Both the position numbers and the translations under genes were made by a program. The notes beneath the pieces are model-generated. The model had not been told where the DNA came from, did no database searches, and was given only the letters and a program-made list of their open reading frames with translations. A stretch of 64,000 nucleotides of DNA, from assembly GCA_029204225.1 (NCBI GenBank), contig CM055096.1, positions 7,115,477-7,179,476 of the forward strand, given 5' to 3'. Every line of letters starts with the position of its first letter. Within the stretch, counting starts at the first letter, position 1. Shown piece by piece: positions 56,371 through 64,000 of this stretch. The DNA is from Diphasiastrum complanatum. Taxonomy: Eukaryota > Streptophyta > Lycopodiopsida > Lycopodiales > Lycopodiaceae.

Positions 56371-58490
56371 CCCTGAGGATCTCTCTACCTCATTCTATTA
56401 TGGTTGATTTTTTTGAGCAAGAAGTTTTTTGTCGAATTCGATTTTTTTTTTGTCAAGATTGACTTATTCATTAGAGAAGATTCTAACCTTTTGCACCTTT
56501 GTTTGTAAAGGATGTGGAAAATCACCAATGTGGAGAGTAGTATTACTCTGCATATTTTCCATAAAAGCTTAACCGAACTAGATATAACAAAGACATGTTT
56601 GCGAAACTATTCCCCTTTTCTAAATACATTTTCAAAGAGTGTTTTTTTTTGAAAGGGACCATAATTGTTTAAAAAAATCATTTTGAGCATGTGTACTACT
56701 AAGGGCATACATGTCAAGAATTGTGAATGAAAAATATTATCTATTTGACATTTAGTATAGTCAATTTGCAAGTTGGTGGATCATGAAGAACAACCAATCT
56801 ATGGAGATCAAAGCAATGATCCTTATGTTTAGCTGATGTTCTTCTCTCAAAATGATTATTGATCAATTCAAATTTCCTTTTTTCACTCATCGAAGATGAA
56901 ACCATCTCTCTTCCATGAAAAAATATTTGTGTAATGTTTTACAAAAATAGGCATGGACATTTTTTTTAATACATGTCGATGGTGAAATTTTCTTTTTTAA
57001 GAGATGACTTTTTCACCTTGGCGTTAACATAAGTTTCATCTAAATTCTTCTTCAGGCAATTCTTTTGCCTTCGAATTTTGAGCCTTTAAATAAATCATTC
57101 CTCTAAAAGTACTTAACACTAGTTTTTCCATGGTCATTGCTTCTCATTCTAATTGTTGTTGGCACACATTTTTCGGCTTGGCTTGGAAGTATGCCTTGCT
57201 TTCATCTCTCCCACCATGAGCTTCGTATGATGGCCCCTTTAGATTCATGTTGGCGGATATTTTTATTATTTATGCTTTTACATGCCCCTTAATCCTTTGA
57301 TGTCCTTTGTATTCTTTGCTACTCTATATATGTAGTAGTCACCAAAGTTTGTCAGTAGATTGTTTTAAATCTTGAGCTTTAGATGCAAGAATAAGGGGAG
57401 TTAATTTATTTCATCTTATGAATCTTGATGAAGCTTAAGTTAGTGAGCATTCTACTTGTTTATCTTTTAATAAAATCTTGTATTCTTAGGCTGGTGTTTG
57501 GAAGCATTTATATGTAGGGGTTCAACTCCCCTCCAGTCTAATGGCCCTATCGAAATCACTTCATGTTTGAAATTTTTGGTTTTCGCTCCCAAATGGTACT
57601 GTTAGGTTATATTCTTATTGAAAAATATTTCTAGGGTCTTTGTAGATGGCACATGGTAGCCTCTCATTTTGTTGAAATTTTTTGTTGGCTTATTGGTATT
57701 GACATTAATTTCTGTAGCTTTCTTTTTGTAGGATATGTTGTACCAGTGTAATTGATGTGTTCACCCTATGGTAGTTAAACACATACTTCTCTTTTGTTGT
57801 GTTGCAATCTATGTTTCTTCTTAACGAGTTGGTTTTTTCTATCTTGTTTGGAGTTTTGCTTTCAATCCACATATTTAGCAACCAGAAAGCAATTGTTCAC
57901 GTGGATTGCATTTATCACTACCAAGGTCAAATTGAAAGAACTAATGCAATCTACTTAGATGCATATTAACTTTTTCACTAGTATATGACAATGCAGTTAT
58001 CAAAGAGTAGAATGCCTCCATCCAATGATCTAGCAATATAGGCAGATAATGAAGGTTATGTGGTGAACATCATTGTATACCACAATTTCACTAGAATCCG
58101 GGTGGCCCTAGCATCTCAATTCATCCACTTACAGAGTTTGGTCAAGGTAATATTAACCAGGAGACTCACATAATAGACTCACACGATAGACCTACTATGT
58201 GAAGTATTGTTACTAGGGGACTTTTGCATATTTATCAAGGGAGGGGTACCTAGATATTATTTCTACTCCACAATTCTATAAACATTTGCAAAGTGGGTAT
58301 ATGACATCATGTTGACGAGAGTCACTTAGAGGCCTACTAGCTATTATATGATCTAACTTGGAGACTACAGATTCCACCTCTAGTAATTACACAATATTGA
58401 GCCCATCACACACGAATCCCTTACTAGAGTATTCATGTTACATACCTATGTAACTAGCAGTACTTCAGTGACCCCCTTATGTCCATTTAG

Positions 58491-59538
58491 TGTTGGGGGC
58501 TAAATGGCAAATTACCCTTGGATAAGGGATACCTTTAGGATTAAGGGTAGGTGCCTTTGGATAAGGACATACAAGTGACTATACCTTGGTCGGAGGTATG
58601 GAATCAAGTTACCTCTGAATAAGGGATACCCTTAGGATTAAGGATATGTGCCTTTAAATTAAGGTATTGGTGTCCTTGGATAAGGGCAGGTAGGTGTCTA
58701 TGCCTTGGGCGGAGGTATGGAACCTAGTGAGGTGTTAGAAAGTCATTACCATGGGTGTTTGGCTATTTTTCTAAACCTTGGGCCTCAACCTTGAACCATA
58801 TCACTTTATTGGTCTTGGACCAAAGTATACAAGCACAACTTGGGCAATGGGACCTAGTAGGAGGGCGCCCTTCTAAAGGGTCCATTGAGTTTCCAACTCC
58901 CACAAGAAAAGCATTCAAAGAGTCATAGGTTATGGAAGGAGTCTCTTGACCTTCCATAAGCCTATGAAGGTTCTTTAACTCCTCTAGGCCTCTCTCTTCC
59001 GCATTGGTTGTGCATGGAACTCCATAGTGTATTGAAGGGTGCCAATTGCCATCTATATGAGGGGAGTAGGGCGCCCATTGGGAGGGGGGGAGATCTCTTT
59101 TGTTTGTTATGCTTATGCTCTAGTGTGACTACTAGTGTATAGAGTGTTTTCTTGTGTGTAGTATACTTAGGGTTTGGATCTTGCTTATGTATGGGACATA
59201 AGTAGGGTTTGGATCTTGAGTATGCTATGGAGTGTGATGGTATTGTGATTAGTTATTGGTTAGCAAGGGGGTGCTAGATTAGCCTAGATGCAAGATTGCA
59301 TGTGCTAGCTAGCTATGGTTGGGTGGTGAATACTTGAGGCCACTTGTTATCTACCTTTGTGATTAAGATTAGGGACACAGGTGGAGGTGAGATCCATGGA
59401 GGCTTGAAGATTCTTACTTGCAAGTGGAGGCATTCTAGCTTGGAGTTGGGGAGCATCTTGGAGCTTGCAGGTTACTTGGAGGACTTTTGGAGGCACTACC
59501 TTTGGATTAAGAGGACTTCTTGACCTCACTTGTAAAAG
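58491..59538 (+). repeat. Probable gypsy 5' LTR
   Basis: Begins TGTTGGGGGCTAAATGGC and ends just before TGGTATCAAAGC (59539-59550), an initiator-Met-tRNA-type primer-binding site. Inside, a block 'ataagggatacccttaggat' like sequence with 'cggaggtatggaa' is repeated (58510-58610 and 58611-58730). No partner LTR is in the window, so the left end is inferred from TG and the absence of the motif beyond. Confidence 0.55.
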
Positions 59539-61948
59539 TGGTATCAAAGCTAGAAAAAGGATGATAATCTTTCTAAGTTTGTAACCTTCTTTAAGTTCTA
59601 TTAAGATCACAAACTAAATTTTTTTTGGAGAAGATTATTGGCTTTACTAATAGTAGGAAGCTTGTAGTTGAAGTACCCAATAAATCTAGTTCTCTTGTTA
59701 AGAGTAGTGATGCTTATAGAATTGTTTAGGGGCTGATTTTTTATTATGTTAGAGAAGCTTGAATGTGGGCTTTTGGTTTAGAATCTTTTTGAAAAAGGAT
59801 TTGTGGAATGGTTAGAGGAAGTCTTCCTCTACATCCACAATTTTTTATTTTGATTCTAGCTTGTGTTTTGGATCAAAACTAGTGTTTTTTTTGCATAAAT
59901 GAAGTGTTTAAACTTTTGATTTTCATTTTGAAGTTCTGTTTTTCAGACCTATAAATCTGAAAATCAGATCTGAAAGGTGAAGTTTTCATAAGAACTTCAT
60001 TAGTTATACCTTTCTACCTACTAGTTTAATGTTATTGGCAAAGTAAGAAGGATAATGTATTATAACTTTATGCATAAAAAGGGTTTTGAAGTTCTGCTTT
60101 TTGTCATTTTGAAGTTTTGATTTTTAGACCCGTAAATCTAGAAAACAAATCTGAAAAGTGAAGTTTTCATAAAACTTCATTAGTTTTCCATTTCTAGACA
60201 CTAGTTTTATGGATTTGAAAAACTAGGAAAGTGAGAAATGTGAAAATTTGTGCTGAATTTGAAATGACAAATGGAAATGGAATTGGAATGAGAACTTCAT
60301 GTAAACATTAGTTTGAAGTAGTTAATTGAAGTTTACATAAAGACTTGTTTTGATTTTTGCTTTGGATTGAGGCAAAAGTAAAAAATTGGTTGATGTAGTT
60401 TTCTCTTAAGCTTGGATTGAGCTTGCAAAAAGTAGGCTTGGATTAAGCTTACAATCAATAAGTATTGAATAAGTAGAAGTAAATGCTTTTATTTGCATTT
60501 GATTATGTAAGAATTGAAGCATTTCTATCATTATAATTGGAATTACTTGTTGTTATATTTGCATAATAAGAAAACACACAAGCAACCCCAATGGATCAAA
60601 CCAATGAAAACTCATCATTTGATCTATCAAATTCATCCAATGTGGCACAAGCTCTTGAACTTTTATACCAACAAACTCAAGCCACTAATAAACAACTTTT
60701 TGAAACTAATCAAAAAAACCAAGACTTAGAGTCTAGGTTAGCCAACCAGAAGAAGCATGTAGTTCCACCTCCCGTAAAATTGTTTAAGGGGGAGAAGAAA
60801 GATATGAACTTGCAAGTGACAAGTTTATGACTTAATGTATGGAACAAATACTTTGGCATGAATCAATTCCCTGAATGTGAAAAGTTGTCTAATGTAACTA
60901 TGTTTCTTGAAGGAAGAGCCTTAGTATAGTGGGATGACCTAGTTGCAAAAGGCAATCAACCTTGTACATGGGATGATTTTTGCATAGTTTTTAGGAAATA
61001 TTTCCTACCATTATTAGATGACTATGAACACTTTCAAAAGTTGAGTCATTTAACAATGAATAATGGCTTGAAACAATTTATTCAAGATTTTCATGAGTAC
61101 TTGAATCCACTTTATAGTGACATTCCCAAAAACCCTAGAGGATGCTATTAGGGCTGCAAAGTATTTTGATGACACATGTAAACCGGGGTCACCAGCCTAA
61201 TGAGCCAAAGAAAGGTTTTCAATTCAAGAGGAAGGATAGGGAAGTTGTTAATGAAACACATCCCAAAACCAACAATCCTAAGAAAACCAAGAAATTTTTT
61301 AAAAATCATCATGGTGGCAAAGATATAGCTGAAGCTTGTAAGAAGAATTTGTGCTTCAAGCGCAATGGCGAGGATCACCTTGCACGAGATTGCGTCAAAA
61401 ACCAGCTTCTATCTCAGGTAATCTATCTCGAAGTAATGAGATGGATATATGTTTCTTTGGTTCTTTAGTTTTTGGACCTAATGACCTTATTTGCATTAAA
61501 GGTAAAGTTAAAGATCAAGTTGTTAATGTTCTTTTTAACACATGATCCACTCATAACTTTATTAATGTAAATTTGGTGTAGACGCTAAACCTTCCTATCA
61601 GGAAAAGTGAGAAAAAATATTGTGTGACAATGGCATCGAGAATGAATTTCGCGTTTATAGATTATGTTGTTCATGATGTAGAATTGCACATACAGGATTA
61701 CTCTAAAAAACTAGAATTCCATGTTGTTGCATTAGCTAATGTGGATATTAATCTCAGGCAACAATGGCATTTTGATAAGAATAAGTCATTGAAAATTGCT
61801 TTTTGAAGAATTCAATAATGAAGAATTCTGATTTAAAAGTTTATTTATGTTTTCACAATGATTTAGTTTGTTTCAATGATAGTAAACTTAACATAAATGC
61901 CATGGATATACCCAATGAGAACACTACAGAGTTTGAAGCCTATAATGA
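59539..61948 (+). mobile_element. Second gypsy copy: leader, gag and protease, truncated
   Basis: After the primer-binding site and a ~1 kb leader, Gag starts at 60591 (MDQTNENSSFDLSNSSNVAQ). It aligns almost base for base with the minus-strand copy at 41202. It keeps 14 residues (LANQKKHVVPPPVK) absent from that copy. It has stops of its own, a deletion of roughly 70 bp near 61125 in the capsid region and a decayed zinc knuckle (CFKRNGEDHLARDC). The protease region has an in-frame stop at the active site (VLFNT, stop, STHNF). It ends abruptly before RT at 61948. Confidence 0.88.
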
Positions 61949-61996
61949 CGCTTCCTGCGCTCTCATCAAGCAGATCGTTCACAATTAAAAAAGTAT

Positions 61997-62468
61997 TGTT
62001 GTTAGCTCTCTATCAAGCTTTCAAACTTGAACTCTCTTGAGAATTCTAGCTCAGTCTTTTAGATATTTATTTTAGAGTTGCTATTGTGCTTCTGCTTATC
62101 AGCAGAGTTACTTATTTTAGACTTATTCTCAATTACTCAGAGACAACTTTAGAGTGCACGGTCTCTATTCGCTATTGTCTTGCACTCATTAGCATCTGAT
62201 CTTGTTTTTTTAAATCAATGCTATTTTTTATTGCGTTTAGTTTGTGTCAGAATGCATGCATCTCTATATTGCTTTGTAACTGATAGAAATTGTCTGAGAA
62301 TTCAATACTTTATGTTTGGCTACGTAATCACTTGGTATCTAGCAAAAGTTAGTTGCTAAAGATTGGACGTGATTTTTCATCACTACTGTTTTGTTCAATT
62401 TTTGATAGGTGTAGTCATGCATTGGAAGTAGGAAGTTTTCGCATTCCATTATCTACCTACTTTTGACA
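61997..62468 (+). repeat. Copia LTR following the truncated gypsy
   Basis: Starts TGTTGTTAGCTC and ends TTTTGACA. It is followed by ttatatcagagc (62469-62480), a decayed form of the copia primer-binding site, and then a leader with repeated 'gatatcaRa' motifs leading to gag at 62756. The 48 bp between the gypsy break and the LTR are unassigned. Confidence 0.65.
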
Positions 62469-63640
62469 TTATATCAGAGCATACCTACATGGTATCCGAT
62501 TATTCTTATCATAGTATCAGTGCTAGATCACTACTTTATTTGAATCATCACAATATCAGACTTGTGATCTATATCAGGGCCTAATACTATTTCGATATCA
62601 GAGCGAAAGCTCTAATTCTTGATATCTTTACGCGATATCAAATTGATATCAAACTATTCAGTTCCTTTCAACCTTTCAGTATTAGAGAATTGATTTCCTG
62701 TTGTTGGCATTATTACATCTTAGCGTCATCGATACAATCGACAAATTAAGTTCAGATGGATTCTCAAAGTAAAGCTGGTCTTATCATAGACAAGCTGAAT
62801 GGATCAATTATCATTTGTGAAAATTTAAGATGAAGACCTTGCTGATCACCAATGAGTTATGGATGTTGTTACAAGTACAGAAGTAAAACCTAAAGGACGA
62901 CACATTAAGAATCAAAGTGGAAATCAAAGGATGGTAAAGCTTTTGCGCTATTATCCTCAATATATCATATACACAGATTGGACACATAGCTAAGCTAAAA
63001 CTTCAAAAGAAGTTTGGAACATCCTGAACTCACTATATGACGTGAGAGACGTAACTGCTAAGTTACCGATCTATGAAGGAAAATTCTTTACATTCAAGAT
63101 GTCTAATGGCAATTCTCTTAGTCACATTAACCAGTTTAAGAATCTCTTCCAACAGTATGGGCCGCTGTCGGATCAGTCTTAACGATCAAGATGCAATTAT
63201 GACATTGCTTTCAAGCTTGCCCTCTACATGTGAGAACTGGGTGATGATCATATCGACACATTCAGATTTAACTCTTACTAGAGTTATCACTGTGTTGCTG
63301 CAAGAAGACAATAGAAGAAGCCAAGAAACTTCTATTCCAACATGATCAATTAAAACTACTATCAAAGGTTTTATATGCTCCTAAAATCTCTACAAATATG
63401 TTATCAGTACGTAGAATTATAGATTTAGGTCTAAAGGTAGAATTCGAATCTGATCAATGCAAAATTATTGGTAGGAGTAATACGATCCTTGCACTCGGCA
63501 AGAGGCAGAATTACTTATATGGATTGGCACCTTGTTATTATGAGTCTAGTCGAGCCTTGAAAACCACATATAATGGTAGTATGATCCATCGAGCTTGTCT
63601 ACCATCAAACCCCAGACTTTAATTGGGGATCCATTGGAAA
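62469..63640 (+). mobile_element. Degenerate copia leader, gag and pre-integrase
   Basis: Gag begins at 62756 (MDSQSKAGLIIDKLNGS). Frames are broken, but continue as SLYDVRDVTAKL (about 63035) and CRISLNDQDAIMTLLSSLPS (63170-63230). The protease end and pre-integrase follow (RRIIDLGLKVEFESDQCKI, LGKRQNYLYGLAPC; 63398-63560). It is the same family as the minus-strand fragment at 33788-34865. Integrase and RT are missing. Confidence 0.82.
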
Positions 63641-63768
63641 ATTTGAGATGGACATATGCAGATAGTCGATTGTGTGAATGCAAACAAACTAATAAATGTC
63701 TACTCTATATCAGAATATGAAATGTTCTGATATTGTATGCTTTATCAGATTGACCATTTAGATATCAA

Positions 63769-64000
63769 GCTCTAATACCATGTTAGAAATTTGTTGGAAA
63801 GATTCCTTAGTGCATGAATCTACATCTATCAGATTTGAACTCCCATCGATAATTCGATATTGGTTCTACTTGATCCGAGCTTTGAAGTCACAAGGATCGA
63901 TACAATTGATTTTGTAGACTCACACAAAGTCAATAAGGATGCTAAGCACAAAACGTGAAGTAGAGCAAGCAATTCAAGCTAGAGGATTACAATCGACATT
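63769..64000 (-). repeat. Primer-binding site and LTR end of another copia element
   Basis: On the minus strand TGGTATTAGAGC (63780-63769) directly follows an LTR end ...TTTCTAACA. The LTR runs off the right edge of the window. Its end differs from the LTR at 61997, so it belongs to another family, inserted in the opposite direction. Confidence 0.55.

Larger units (their letters stand above)
51546..58490. other. 7 kb T-rich intergenic region without a recognised gene
   Basis: Only ORFs below about 115 codons, none with a known family. The region contains diverged tandem repeats at 52831-53190 and 55750-56370 and many homopolymer T tracts. No LTR ends, primer-binding sites or RNA genes were recognised. 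Confidence 0.6.

Overview
This is plant nuclear DNA. It holds three spliced genes with GT-AG introns and plant-type products (an eIF4B-like protein, a SAP30-like SIN3-complex subunit and an RBM7-like RNA-binding protein). The rest is mostly fragmented Ty1/copia and Ty3/gypsy LTR retrotransposons primed by initiator-Met-tRNA-type sites, a Helitron relic and T-rich intergenic sequence. The long introns and repeat load suggest a medium or large land-plant genome. The lineage cannot be fixed from the sequence alone. Family names rest on remembered motifs, because no search was run.

Layout. 1-2.4 kb: non-coding, several short tandem repeats, then a promoter-like stretch with two G-boxes. 4.2-13.0 kb (+): eIF4B-like gene in six coding exons (1,050 aa). 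Its 4.7 kb third intron holds a G-rich foldback element with target duplication and a Helitron relic. 13.5-13.8 kb: 134-bp tandem repeat. 15-19 kb (+): remains of at least two tandem copia elements sharing an LTR. 19.46-20.05 kb (-): degenerate histone H3-like sequence with features recalling centromeric H3. 24.09-27.06 kb (-): AFR/SAP30-like gene in six coding exons (244 aa). 26.8-28.4 kb (its first exon, leader and upstream region) is repeated at 29.8-33.8 kb. That second copy has lost 5 nt in the exon, gained CT tracts and taken a 2.07 kb LTR-bounded insertion with a GAGGG target duplication.

33.8-44.7 kb (-): pile of copia, copia, gypsy and copia fragments. 45.3-45.6 kb: four-unit tandem array. 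49.36-51.55 kb (+): RBM7-like gene in four coding exons (212 aa), with probable leader sequence from about 48.2 kb. 51.5-58.5 kb: T-rich DNA with diverged tandem repeats and no recognisable gene. 58.5-61.95 kb (+): second gypsy copy of the same family as the 37-41 kb one, in opposite orientation. 62.0-63.6 kb (+): copia LTR plus gag region. 63.78 kb to the end: end of a further LTR (-).

The three host genes act in RNA or chromatin processes (translation initiation, histone deacetylation, nuclear RNA surveillance), but nothing in the window links them in a pathway. The best candidates for something undescribed are the CENH3-like relic and the duplicated, remodelled 5' end of the AFR gene.
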